Shown: positions 19,096-29,888, counted from the stretch's first letter. The stretch: DNA of 32,500 nt from Theodoxus fluviatilis (GCA_034096865.1 JAWQFJ010000493.1:110474-142973); one strand, 5' to 3'. Translations and numbers: made by a program. The notes: generated by a model not told the origin, from the letters alone.

Positions 19096-19430
19096 TTGGA
19101 AGCTGGATTGACAGGACCTTGCCCCACCACCGTCATACAAATTCATGGCCAGGAAGTAAGTGCAGTTGTTGATACCGGCAGTGAGGTAACCACGTTACTG
19201 ATGAGTGGTTCTTCGAGCATTTCCTCCGAGAGACCGTGCAGCCAGCCTCTCCCGAGTTTCTCACTCTCCGAGCCGCCAACGGCTTTGAGATACCCTATCG
19301 AGGAATCGCGACAGTTCGTGTGGAAGCGTTGGGTTGTTTCTTTGACAATGTGCCAGTCCTAGTCGTGAGGGCCCCTCGGACCCAAGTACCCATCGACGCA
19401 AGGCCTCGTATCCCGTCTTGCTTGGCATGA
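19096..19430 (+). pseudogene. pol: gypsy B aspartic protease
   Basis: IQIHGQEVSAVVDTGSEVTT contains the catalytic DTGS at 19171-19182, in the usual hydrophobic context. The following flap-side region switches frame near 19210 (FFEHFLRETVQP side, then RAANGFEIPYRG and VLVVRAP) and switches again near 19418, where the LGMNILSR motif starts the next frame. LGMN-L is the conserved C-terminal protease motif (ILG-D/N-L). The enzyme would process Gag-Pol in a live element. Confidence 0.82.
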
Positions 19431-20760
19431 ACATTCTCTCTAGGGTAGTAGGAATCATGAAAGAACTTGGAACTGTGCCCCATTGCCTGCAGCCTGCAGT
19501 ACGAGAAGCGCGTTTAGAGACTACCTCCATGCGAGGGGTAGCTAGAGTGAAGAGAGACATTGTGGTTCCAGGTAATGCAATGCGCACTGTTCAGATCGCT
19601 AGTGTTCAGCATCATCAACGACATTTGCTAGCCCTCCCTCCTTCAGGAGCCCTGCCTGGAGGATTGATTACTGTGCCCACTCTGGTATCTGAGGACCACA
19701 ACCACCGTTTCCTCCGCGTGCTAAATTGTTCGGACGATGCCGTAGTGCTGCAAGCGCGAACTCCCGTTGCCGTTCTCCATGCCGTAGATGGTGTGGACGG
19801 GACTGACTGTAGAATGGACACGGTGTGCAATGAGATACACATTGGACGTGTGGCGGCTACTCAGAGCCCTGCTCTGTGTCAGGTTTCGATACCCTGTCCT
19901 TCGTTCGATGGAACCAGATCACAACGCCAAAGGTTGCAGGAACTTTTGAATAAGCATAGTGAGGTGTTTTCGAAAGATCACAATGATTTAGGACACACCG
20001 ATCGTGTTCAGCACATGATACATACCAGAGATGGTGTTCCGACTGCTAAACCCTACCGAACTACATGTATTCCCCCAGGACTGTACCGTGAGGTGAAAGA
20101 ACACCTGAAAAATCTTTTGGACAAGCAGATCGTTGTCAAAAGCCACAGCCCTTACGCAGCTTCCATTGTTCGAGCGAGGAAGAAGGATTCGAGCTTGAGA
20201 ATGTGTGTAGATTACCGTCGGTTGAACGCTAAGACAATCATGGATGCATACCCGATCTCGAGAATCCAAGAGTCATTCGATTCCCTTGTCGGGGCTCAGT
20301 ATTTTTCCACTCTCGACTTAGCAAGCGGATATCACCAAATCGGGATGCACCCTGATCACCAACACAAAACAGCGTTCACAGCACCCTTTGGGTTCTTTGA
20401 TTTCACACGGATGCCGTTCGGATTGGCCACCGCCCCTGCGACTTTTCAACGGCTCATGCAAAACGTCACGTCAGACTTTCTGTTTGACTTTCTGATGTCT
20501 TGATCTACTCCAAGTCTTTTGACGAGCATCTGGTGCATCTGGATATGTTTCTGACCCGGATTGCAGAGGTGGGGCTAAAGATCAAGATGAAGAAATGCCA
20601 ATTATTGAAGCAAGAAGTACACTATCTCGGGCACACTATCTCCCGCGAAGGCGTCTTTTGTCAGGAGGAAAAGATCGAAGCTGAGGAACTGGCCTCGTCC
20701 TACAACCACAAAAGAACTGCAGTCTCTCCTCGGTTTTGCTTCGTATTACGGACGTTTTGT
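19418..20760 (+). pseudogene. pol: gypsy B reverse transcriptase (catalytic box deleted)
   Basis: The longest intact pol frame (19418-20503) runs from LGMNILSR through PYRTTCIPPGLYREVKEHL, SSLRMCVDYRRLNAKTI (fingers), YFSTLDLASGYHQIGMH (motif A, with its Asp) and TRMPFGLATAPATFQRLM (motif B). It should then reach a YxDD box, but the sequence passes from FLFDFLM straight to a stop and, in another frame, LIYSKSFDEHL. The missing residues are exactly the catalytic box and its neighbours. Thumb and connection follow (LGHTISREGVF, then a frameshift before FASYYGRFVNNFSKIAG). The clean break suggests a small deletion. Confidence 0.88.
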
Positions 20761-20804
20761 CAATAACTTTTCCAAGATAGCTGGTTGCTTGCACGATCTC
20801 GTCA

Positions 20805-21320
20805 ATGCGTCGAGCGAAGAAAAGAAGAACTGTCCGTTTTACCCATTTGTGGAAGGAGAAGCACGATGAGGCATTTGAAGGTTTGAGGAAGTCTCTGACC
20901 TCGGCTCCGGTGCTACAATACGCCGATTACTCCAAGCCCTTCATCCTGGAGACGGATGCATCTCATGAGGGTCTCGGAGCCATCCTCTCCCAGGAGCAGA
21001 CTGATGGGACAGTCCGGGTCATCGCTTTCGCCAGTCGACGCCTGCGCCCCTCGGAGCAGAACACTTCCAGGTATTCGAGCTTAAATTGGAAATGCTGGCA
21101 GTGAAATGGGCCGTCACGGAAAAGTTTCGTCACTATCTTCAACGTAGCCGCTTTATTGTGATCACAGACAACAACCCCCTCACGCACTTCCGCACAGCGA
21201 AGCTAGGTGCCCTAGAGCAAAGCTGGGCAGCGCAGCTCGCTCAGTTTGACTTCGAGGTAAGGTACCGGCCCGGCTAGGTAAACCCTGCGGACGGATTGTC
21301 ACGCCTGCCCGTGTCTGGAG
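20805..21320 (+). pseudogene. pol: gypsy B RNase H domain
   Basis: SKPFILETDASHEGLGAILS has the first catalytic Asp. The frame breaks near 21075 and resumes with LAVKWAVTEKFRHYL and FIVITDNNPLTHF (TDNNPL, second Asp). The domain ends FEVRYRPG, a stop (TAG near 21276), then NPADGLSRLP, so the tether to integrase is read through a nonsense codon. Length and order match Ty3/gypsy RNase H. Confidence 0.85.
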
Positions 21321-21433
21321 GGGAAAAAGGTGCGATATCCGATTGCCTTCCTAGCCAAGGGTTGAGACTCCCAAGCAAAATTTCAAAGACTTATGACATC
21401 ATCTGCTAAACAACTTTTCCTTCCTGTGAAGAA

Positions 21434-21875
21434 GTGAACTGTTCCGACCACTCCGCCTCCCCGCCAGGGATGGGTGAAAGGGCAGCACCAATTTGGCCCC
21501 GAGTCAGCTCAGATGAATTACGCAGACTCCAGGAAAACAAGGTGGTCATCGGTGAATTTCTCTCGGCCTGGCCGCAAAAGCCGAAGGTAACCTCAGGACA
21601 TCCGTCCCGGATCCTCTGTCGCCAGTATGCCAAGCTGCACATACAAGACGGAATCCTATACCGACGGGTCGAAGATCCTAAGCTGGGAACCCTAAGTCAG
21701 CTTGTGCTTCCGAGTAAGCTTTCGCCCGGACGTACTGAGGGCTCTTCATGACGACATGGGCCACCAAGCCCTGGAGAGGACTCTCAAACTGGTGAAACGC
21801 CGTGTCTACTGGCCGGGTGTGACGTCAGACGTAGAGGGCTACATCAGTTCGTGTCAACGTGTCAGTTTGAAATTG
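21434..21875 (+). pseudogene. pol: gypsy B integrase zinc-binding domain (truncated)
   Basis: RRLQENKVVIGEFLSAWPQ and the LHIQDGILYRR block are the linker before integrase. In another frame from about 21730, LHDDMGHQALERTLKLVKRR, VYWPGV and SSCQR carry the His-His-Cys part of the HHCC motif. The last Cys and the whole DDE core are missing; sequence identity ends near 21865. The break defines the 3' edge of the element. Confidence 0.82.
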
Positions 21876-21879
21876 GGGT

Positions 21880-22690
21880 AACGTTTTTTTCGTTTCATGA
21901 TAGAGACTCGTTCTTTATGCTTTGTTAAAGTCAGACAACTCTCCCCCTCAACATTGTCAGATGTAAACATTGAGTTTAACTCTGTCCATGCTCTCAGCCC
22001 GTTGTTCGAAGTTAATAAATTTAAGACGTAGGTACCTTGAAACGTTGTTTATATGTATGCAGAAGCCCAACTTTTTCCCATTCATAACTTTTGTTTCAGC
22101 GCCGACCTTAAAGTACCGCCTTATGATGCTTGTAGACACTTGCTGCGTTGCACTTTTAAGGTATTGACATACGTTTTGGTGAGCGTCTAGACAAAAGACT
22201 TTTTTTAATGGCTGCCAAGTTTTATTGCTGTATCTTGTAAACACGCTGAGGTATGGACAATACCGCACTGTCACCCGAGAAAAAAGGCCTTAAAACCAGC
22301 GTTTTTGCCTGCAAAACGTGTTAACGCCTCCTGTCTTTCAAAGCCCGTAGAAGACACACCCTTTTTGTGTTTTGTCTTCAAAACGCATGTTGTCTTAAAG
22401 ATACATGGTTGGGCTATCGTTTGACGTTTAGTTTGACAAAATACTGTTGCATCTGATTATTGTATGAATTTAAGAAACGGAAAAAAGTCGTTTTGCAAGT
22501 TCATTTTCGGGGGGTACTCACTTTGACGCCCAGCTGCGCAGCGCTGAGTTAAGATAATCGTGATCTGTAAACGGGATCATAAAGAAGAATAAATCTCCTT
22601 TCCGAGCATATGTATATGGTTATTCAATATTTACTCGTTCAACTTTTATAGCAAATATTCGTACCGGCCCTTAACTTTTGCGGACCAGTG
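21880..22690. other. unclassified segment, possibly a non-autonomous transposon
   Basis: Non-coding DNA between truncated gypsy B and a LINE tail. Its right end carries GTACCGGCCCTTAACTTTTG followed by CGGACCAGTGTA, which resembles a transposon terminus with a CACTGGTCCG-type end. I could not find a convincing matching inverted end on the left, so the class is open. Confidence 0.35.
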
Positions 22691-23440
22691 TATGTATGTA
22701 TTTTCATTTTTACTGCGCCATTATCACGATAAACATGCTCATGGCGCGACAAGACGAAATAAAAAAGTTTTGAGGCCAGTTTTAAATGCGGCCAAGGATG
22801 GACTAACCCTCAGACCCTCAGGAAGTTGGTTCCAGAGTCTCGGTCCAACAACGCTGAAGGAGCGGTCACCGAAGCTCCGTAACCTTGTTTGTGGGACAAT
22901 CAATAGTCTTCTTTTTGAGGAACGGAGATTCCTTGTGGGGTTGTGAGGTCTAAGGAGTTCTCCGAGGTAGGTTGGGGCTTCACCAGTTTCACACTTAAAC
23001 ACGATGGAGAGGGTCTTAAATTCCACCCGATGGCGAACTGGAAGCCAATGAAGGTCACTGAGAACAGGGGTTATGCGAGCCCACCTCGGCAGTCGCTTCA
23101 CTACCCTAGCTGCAGAATTCTGAAGACGCTGAAGTTTCTGCAATTGACCGTTGGTTGCAGCAGTCAGCAGACTGTTGCAGTAATCAAGATGGGACAACAC
23201 AAGAGTCACCACCAGGGCTGCTGCAGTCTTTTCAGTCAGACAATCCCTGATACTCCAAATGCGGTGTAGGTGCATGTAGCCTGAGGAGATGATTTTACGA
23301 ATTTGGGGGTCTGGTGACAAGTTTTGATCTAACATGACCCCGAGATATTTCGCACTTGTGGCAAATGCTATGTTCGCCCCCGCTATGTTAATATGTGTTT
23401 CTCTGATCAATTGCCTGCTTTTTTCCCTACCAATGAGAAT

Positions 23441-23441
<1 letters not shown>
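22690..23441 (-). pseudogene. CR1/Jockey-type LINE ORF2 C-terminal region (frame intact)
   Basis: A continuous minus-strand frame ends at 22739. It contains REKSRQLIRETHINIAG, AKYLGVMLDQNLS (the LGV-LD motif that follows the RT catalytic box), LTEKTAAALVVTLVLSHLDY plus CNSLL, LQRLQNSAARVV, PVLSDLHWLPVRHRVEFK, DRSFSVVGPRLWNQLPEGLR and FKTGLKTFLF. This is the whole ORF2 C-terminus after the YxDD box, with no stop or frameshift, so it is the least decayed coding piece in the window. The 5' side is cut off by the AC array at 23449. A tail ending in TACATACATA follows the stop, near 22690. Confidence 0.87.
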
Positions 23442-23448
<7 letters not shown>

Positions 23449-23497
<49 letters not shown>

Positions 23498-23627
23498 ACG
23501 CACGTACGCACTCACACAGACACGCACGCACTCACACAGACACGCACGCACTCACGCGCACACGGACACGTACACACACGCACGCGCGCGCGCGCGCACA
23601 CACACACATATACACAGAGAGACATAC

Positions 23628-23658
<31 letters not shown>

Positions 23659-23773
23659 GACAGAGAGAGAGACAGAGAGAGAAAGGGAGACACAGAGAGA
23701 GAGAGACAGAGAGAGACATAGACATAGACAGAGAGACACAGAGAGACAGAGAGAAAGACAGAGAGAGACAGAT

Positions 23774-23828
<55 letters not shown>

Positions 23829-23845
23829 AAGCGACAGAGACAGAG

Positions 23846-23894
<49 letters not shown>
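23449..23894. repeat. compound AC / GA / (GACA)n array
   Basis: (AC)n with ACGC interruptions, GC-rich cgcgcgcg, then GAGACA-type DNA, pure (GACA)n near 23788-23827 and (AC)n to 23893. No coding content. Confidence 0.96.
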
Positions 23895-23898
<4 letters not shown>

Positions 23899-24343
23899 CC
23901 AAATTTTCCCGCCGAGATCTGATGAGGTCATAAACAGAAAAGTGAGGCAATCGTTTTTCTACTTGGCGTCTGAATGATTAGTAGGAGTAAAACTATACAC
24001 GTCGGAGCACAGTTCGCACAGGGTAAAGCAATGCACTCTTTGTGAGGTGTGAGCCAGCATCGCTTCAGGATGTTTTTAAGAGAGTGGAGTTGGTTCAGGT
24101 ATTAAAATTGATGCGTTCTGAACGTCTGTGTTTATCGTCAGGTGTAAGTATAAGATAGCTCAAAGCTCGGTGATCACAGAAGGCTGATATACATGTAGTG
24201 TAGACTGGCCTGATATGTGGCTATGAGTGAGAAGTCATCATATAAAGCCACTGTTTGTACCTTTAGTTTCTATGGTTTCCCTTGTTACCATTGGCTTTCT
24301 CCATTTCCCGTAGTTTTCAGTGCTCTTTCCAATCATCATCAAC
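23895..24343. other. no feature recognised
   Basis: Unique sequence between two arrays. No domain, splice pair or element end is seen. Confidence 0.4.
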
Positions 24344-24467
<124 letters not shown>

Positions 24468-24495
24468 ATCAATTCATTTGCATAGCGCTGGTTCC
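24468..24495 (-). repeat. LINE/SINE-type 3' tail joined to the ATC array
   Basis: On the minus strand CAGCGCTATGCAAATGAATT, then GATTGATG, runs straight into (ATG)n. GCGCTATAnAAAT followed by a short tandem tail is the familiar 3' end of L2/CR1-like LINEs and their SINEs. The microsatellite probably grew from such a tail. Confidence 0.45.
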
Positions 24496-24549
24496 GACTC
24501 ATCAACATCAACCTCCAAAAACTTTCCTCTAATGAATCGTTGATACCGA

Positions 24550-25445
24550 CCGTTCGTGCTTGTGAAACTTTCGCTCTGACTGCTCTTTGTGCGAGTTTCA
24601 AGGAGTTCGTCAATAGACAACTTTCACGTTTAACTTTTCTTCTTCCAATGAGCTTCACTTGAATTGCTTGTCCTCGAACGGGTTTAGCTCAAAACGTGCC
24701 TTCTTGTTCGAAGTTCCCTCAAACTGTTCGTATTTGTAGAAAGCTACAAGTGCGCGCCCTCAAAAGAGTTACACTGTATATAGGTGTTCGTCCTTGTTCT
24801 AATTTCACTCAAGCCGCTTGTTTCTGTACAAGTTTCATTGAAATTGTTCATCCCTTTACTAGTTTCACTCAAATCGTTTGCTTCTGTACAAGTTTCATTG
24901 AAATTGTTCGTCCTCGTATTAGTGTCAGTCAAACTGTTTCTGTACAAGTTTCATTGAAATTGTTCGTCCTTGTACTAGTTTCACTCAAACCGTTTGTTTT
25001 CGTACAAGTTTCATTGAAATTGTTCGTCCTCGTATTAGTTTCACTCAAACCATTCGTTTGTGTAGAAATTTCACTGAAATTGTTCATCCTTGTACTAGTT
25101 TCATTCAAACCGTTTGCTTTTGTACTATTTTCACTGAAATTGTTAATCTTTGTAATAGTTTCACTCAAACTGTTTGCTTTTTGTACAAGTTTCAAGAAGT
25201 TTAATTGTTCGTCCTTGTACTAGTTTAACTCAAACCGTTCGTTTTTGCACACGTTTCTCTGAAATAGTTCGTCCTTGTACTAATGTCACTCAAACTGTTC
25301 GTCCTTGTAGGCCTACTAGTTTTACTCAAACTGTTCGTCCTTGCACGAGTTTCACTCAAACTGTACCCTCGCGAGCGAGTTTTGTGCAAACTGCACCTCC
25401 ATGAAAGACTTTCACGCAAACTGTTTGCCCTTGTTCGAGTTTCAA
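24550..25445. repeat. degenerate 30-bp minisatellite with 60-bp A/B organisation
   Basis: Units of about 30 bases such as GTTCGTCCTTGTACTAGTTT + CACTCAAACC alternate with GTTTGTTTCTGTACAAGTTT + CATTGAAATT, so a 60-bp dimer is the higher-order unit in the centre (24800-25170). The edges are more diverged. Because 30 is a multiple of three, frames of up to about 175 codons stay open on both strands, with a repeating V-L-V-S-L-K-P-F pattern. I read this as non-coding, since the phase is lost at the 6-base deletion near 24940 and at later indels. Confidence 0.88.
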
Positions 25446-25632
25446 TTGATATTCATGTTTTAACATTCACGCTTGCTCAAGGATTTTTCTCACCTTCTCA
25501 TATGATCAAGATCTATTTTACTTTTTGTTCATGTTTTAAGCGCAAATTTTATCTGACTGCAGAGCTTTGGTCCAAGTGATACATTTTGAGTGTAAACTGT
25601 CGATACAAATATAGATATAATGCATTTTAAAA

Positions 25633-25713
25633 GATGTGTGTGTGCGCGCGTGCTGCGTGTGCGTGCGCGTGTGTACGCATGCATGCGTGTGTGCGTGTGT
25701 ATGTGTGTGTGTG
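25633..25713. repeat. (GT)n microsatellite with GC interruptions
   Basis: GTGTGCGCGCG-type alternating DNA. Confidence 0.93.
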
Positions 25714-25719
25714 CTTCTG

Positions 25720-26840
25720 TAAAAGCATATCTTCCACAAATACCTCCCCCCCAAATAGTTGCCAAATCGATAGTTCTATCAATAGGCCTACGTGTGCTCT
25801 GGTATGAAAGAAGACCAGCAGCAGTAATGTCCATCCAATCAGTGCTTTCTCCTCGTCTCGATTTGTGCGAACATGGGTCATGGTGCGAACAACTTCACGT
25901 TGAAAGCGCTGTAGAGTTGTTGGTCCACATTAGATTCAGGGTACAACTCAAACAAGCGTTTTCAGTAGAGCGTACCTCGTGAACCTCTATTCAATCTCAG
26001 TACAAAGGACAACTCTGGGCATCGCGAGCCTCCTTTTTCAGTGGAGCCACATGAATGCATAGACCTGCGAGAGGCACCGGTGCGAACCTCGAAAACAGCT
26101 TGCAGATTCAAAGTGCGGCTCGATCAGACCACACCACCACACCTATGTTAGCAGTTTACCCATGCAGCAGCCATGGCAACGGCACTAGGATTAGGCCTAC
26201 ATGATAGGCACCGTGATGTGTGCTGAGTGTGGCCGTAGACCTTTGAACTACAACAATAAAGGTCTGAGCATTGCTTCTCCTCAGTCTCTGGACGTCTCAC
26301 CTTGGCAGAATGTCTAATACGACTTCTTACCTTTTAGATGACTGTGAATATTTAGGCACCGGTGCGGGCTACTGCAGCGCATAATCATTTTTCTTTTTCT
26401 GACACGTAGTTGACTCGCGCAGTTGATTTGGCTAATTCTAATGAAATGACTGCAATCCCTGCATACCCTGCAATAAATTTCTACAAACATGGACAACTAC
26501 ATGAGCACCGAGCAAGTAAGTTTCTGACCGCCGGTAAAATCTCATCGTACACAGTCCTATTTCACGGTCACTTGTAAGTTGTCGCTGCGAACGAGGCCTA
26601 TTCACAACACTTCGACCCAGATTTGTACCGGTCCAATCAGATTAAACAAACATTGAATATCGATGCAATTGATATTGCTGTTTTGTAGTATCAAAAAGTC
26701 AAATCAGGTAACAGAACAAAACACTGTTGTTAGTCTCTGCGACATCTTGGCCTTTCTTTCTCCCCTGTAAACTGTCCTGCATACTCTCTTTCCGTCTTTT
26801 CTAGTATTTGTTAAGTTACAAAACGCAAAACATAACAAAT
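25720..26840. other. no gene recognised
   Basis: Unique sequence. The 10-bp palindrome GCACCGGTGC occurs near 26076 and again near 26357, each preceded by AGG. No exon or element is supported. Confidence 0.4.
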
Positions 26841-26846
26841 TCTCAC

Positions 26847-27046
26847 CATTTACAAAGTGATCCGAATAAACATATTGATCTGCCTTAGTGTCAAAAGTGA
26901 GTGACTTCAGGTTCAGTTGAGTTGTGAGATCCAGCATTTCCTTGCCTTTTCGCGTTGCAACACGCGGTACAACCAAAAAAAACCCGTCGATCATTCTCTC
27001 TGTCATGCTGATTGTGGCAGTTCTTCACTCAGCAGGAGGTCACCAT
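26847..27046 (-). pseudogene. THAP zinc-finger exon (disabled)
   Basis: Minus-strand ATG at 27046-27044 opens MVTSC, a TGA stop, then VKNCHNQHDRENDRRVFF. A one-base shift at a run of eight T leads to VPRVATRKGKEMLDLTTQ and then DQYVYSDHFVNG. This is the THAP plan C-x4-C ... C-x2-H with the conserved VP and HF elements. Three lesions are visible: the stop after the first Cys, the frameshift, and Tyr in place of the third Cys (YSDHF instead of CSDHF). A donor-like GTGAGA follows HFVNG at 26846, so it was probably a first coding exon. THAP domains occur in P-element-like transposases and in host DNA-binding proteins; I cannot tell which. Confidence 0.62.
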
Positions 27047-27049
27047 TGT

Positions 27050-27540
27050 AGAAAAAAACACTTTCTGCTCCAAAAACAGTCGTGTCTTTCACTGATTTTG
27101 TAAGCGACGCGCCGTTGTTTTCCTAGAAGTAGGAAAAGATCACTCTGTCTTCCCGAGTGTGTCTCGATCTCGACGGAGCTCATAGTGAATTAAGCAGCGC
27201 ACTAAGTCAGGTAGACCTATATATTTCCTGGATTTTTTTACGTCAGTGTAAAAAAACTAAAGATTATCTCCGTGAACATGCTGTGTTTCTGGAATATACA
27301 TGAATAAATTAATATCACTATGGTTGAAATATCTCACGTTGTCATTATTTTTTCGTATTATAGCCTCGTTTTCTTATGCAGTCATAAAAAACCGGAGCCG
27401 CTTCATGGATGCTCCCCTAAATCGGCTGAAAAAAGTGTTTTCATAGAGTTTAACTCTCCGCACGGACGAACAGCAACGAATGAATTGGATTCAAATAACT
27501 CCACGCCCGAAGTTCGGTTAGACTGCCGCAGGCGGGCCAC
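27050..27540. other. no gene supported
   Basis: AT-rich sequence with an open plus-strand frame starting at 27320. The frame runs into a duplicated 45-base unit at 27546. I see no domain. Confidence 0.35.
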
Positions 27541-27545
27541 ACTAA

Positions 27546-27626
27546 TGGACTCGTCCGAGGAGAGGGGTGCGGGAAAGACAGCCACACGAGTGGACTCGTC
27601 CGAGGAGAGGGGTGCGGGAAAGACAG
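27546..27626. repeat. 45-bp tandem duplication
   Basis: TGGACTCGTCCGAGGAGAGG begins at 27546 and again at 27591; 36 of the 45 bases are identical. In the plus frame this gives the repeated peptide DSSEERGAGKT. The second copy merges with the left arm of the foldback element. Confidence 0.85.
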
Positions 27627-27785
27627 AGAAGACGTAAACACAAACTGGCGGGCCACATCATCTGATTGGCTGCATTTTTACATGCGCGTATAATTATGCT
27701 CTAAAATGCCCATGTAAAAATCAGATACTGTGGCTCGTCAACTTGTGTGTTCCACCATTTTTGCTGTCTTTCCCGCATCCCTCTC
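27605..27785. mobile_element. short foldback element (imperfect palindrome)
   Basis: Left arm GAGAGGGGTGCGGGAAAGAC (27605 on) pairs with GTCTTTCCCGCATCCCTCTC (27766-27785). Toward the centre, GCCACA pairs with TGTGGC and ATTTTTACATG (27674-27684) with CATGTAAAAAT (27711-27721). The loop is AT-rich. No coding capacity, and TSDs are unclear. Confidence 0.6.
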
Positions 27786-27789
27786 TTGA

Positions 27790-28150
27790 TCGACTGCTGA
27801 TCGTTTCTTTAATCGTGATGCGCAATGCGAAAGCTCACGTGATCGGCAGCATTTAAAGTCAAAGAGGTTTTTAAATAATTACAACAAGCAGGCATGCGGC
27901 TGACTGGATCCAAGCAGCAGAGATTCCATGCAGAGAACAGGTCACGGCGCTGGTGCCATTGTCCACCCAATCCATTGTTTGTTTTGGGACGAAGACGAAT
28001 GGGCAGAATGAATTAATCTTTGCTCTTAATTCAGACAACAGGTGTGGTGGGTGGATCTGGGGTCGAGCCCGAGCATAGAAAGAATGAGATAGATGAATTC
28101 ATCGAGTAACTGAATGGCTCTGCGTTAAACAAACAACCCCCAACCCCACC
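27790..28150. other. no feature recognised
   Basis: Unique, mixed-composition sequence. No exon or element end is visible. Confidence 0.4.
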
Positions 28151-28154
28151 CGTC

Positions 28155-28530
<376 letters not shown>

Positions 28531-28534
28531 CAGT

Positions 28535-29166
28535 AATTAGTTGTGGCATCACGTTATATTAAGCTGGCAGTACCAAGCACAAGTGTAACGTGATTCAAGC
28601 AGGAGGGCTGTCCTTCTACCTATGGTACCAAAACTGGAGAAACAGGCTTGCTCTGCACCTTCACCAGGACACCAGCTGTAGCCCTTCAAGGTTATGTTGA
28701 TCAGCTGTCACTAAGAGATAAATACACAGAGCGTTCGCATTCATTAATCGCCAGCAGCGCCTCCGGACTGGAGATTCGCTCCATTGAGTAGACACGATTC
28801 AATGAAGCGCTCGATGTGTAAATAATATATTTTTTACCTCCGAAGGAATAGATGGCACTCCACTCCTGCAATCAGCATGCACTGAATCAGATCGCTCTGC
28901 TACCCACAGAATCTACTCCGGACAGACCTGAGTACACACTAGCGGTAAGAAAGTACCCGGTATGTATTGAAATATCAGTCTATGGCGCACCAGAACAGTT
29001 GATCTCTACAGACTTGAACACGTCTGTTTAATCTGTGTCGAAGATAGGGCACACACTGGACACAATGAAGCAGATCAAAGCATTGATGCTTCCAAGATTA
29101 CATCCACTTCACCCCACCTAAAAAGATAAACGTGTGGTTTTATGTAGCGACTCATCACTCGTGTCT
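28535..29166. other. no gene supported
   Basis: Unique sequence. Isolated splice-like sites occur but no credible exon chain. Confidence 0.4.
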
Positions 29167-29888
29167 GGGTCTCAAAGCGCTTAACACTTTACCCCCTGAT
29201 CACTGGGTCTCAAATCGCTTAACACTTTATCCCCTGATCACTGGGTCTCAAAGCGCTTAACACTTTACTCCCTGATCACTGGGTCTCAAACCGCTTAACA
29301 CTTTACCCCCTGATCACTGGGTCTCAAAGCGCTTAACACTTTACCCCCTGATCACTGGGTCTCAAAGCGCTTAACACTTTACCCCCTGATCACTGGGTCT
29401 CAAAGCGCTTAACACTTTACCCCCTGATCACTGGGTCTCAAAGCGCTTAACACTTTATCCCCTGATCACTGGGTCTCAAAGCGCTTAACACTTTACCCCC
29501 TGATCACTGGGTCTCAAAGCGCTTAACACTTTATCCCCTGATCACTGGGTCTCAAAGCGCTTAACACTTTACTCCCTGATCACTGGGTCTCAAAGCGCTT
29601 AACACTTTACCCCCTGATCACTGGGTCTCAAACCGCTTAACACTTTACCCCCTGATCACTGGGTCTCAAAGCGCTTAACACTTTACTCCCTGATCACTGG
29701 GTCTCAAACCGCTTAACACTTTACCCCCTGATCACTGGGTCTCAAAGCGCTTAACACTTTACCCCCTGATCACTGGGTCTCAAAGCGCTTAACACTTTAC
29801 CCCCTGATCACTGGGTCTCAAAGCGCTTAACACTTTACCCCCTGATCACTGGGTCTCAAACCGCTTAACACTTTACCCCCTGATCACT
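29167..29888. repeat. 38-bp satellite array, 19 units
   Basis: The unit begins GGGTCTCAAAGCGCTTAACA and ends CTTTACCCCCTGATCACT. It repeats head to tail exactly 19 times (722 bases) with no indels. Units differ only at two short sites: AGCGC, ACCGC or ATCGC, and TACCCCC, TATCCCC or TACTCCC. Unit 1 starts after GTGTCT and the array ends at GGATGACAATG. There are no spacers, so it is not a CRISPR-like array. TGATCA and AGCGCT palindromes recur in each unit or most units. Confidence 0.98.

Larger units (their letters stand above)
17677..21880 (+). mobile_element. Ty3/gypsy LTR retrotransposon B (3' truncated)
   Basis: Contains LTR, primer site, gag with zinc knuckle, protease, RT, RNase H and the integrase zinc-binding domain in the standard gypsy order. 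It stops inside the integrase HHCC domain, with no integrase core, polypurine tract or 3' LTR in the window. Several frameshifts and a deletion of the RT catalytic box make it inactive. It lies in tandem with gypsy A about 100 bases downstream, but its sequence is a different lineage. Confidence 0.87.

Noticed and set aside
26070..26365. Repeated palindrome GCACCGGTGC as a possible operator-like site
   Set aside because: Only two exact occurrences about 280 bases apart with no related flanks; likely chance.
27320..27637. Open frame of about 105 codons ending in a duplicated DSSEERGAGKT peptide
   Set aside because: The repeat peptide derives from a DNA duplication at the edge of a foldback element, and the N-terminal part has no domain.
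29167..29888. CRISPR-like repeat array
   Set aside because: Units are contiguous with no spacers, and the sequence context is eukaryotic; it is a tandem satellite.
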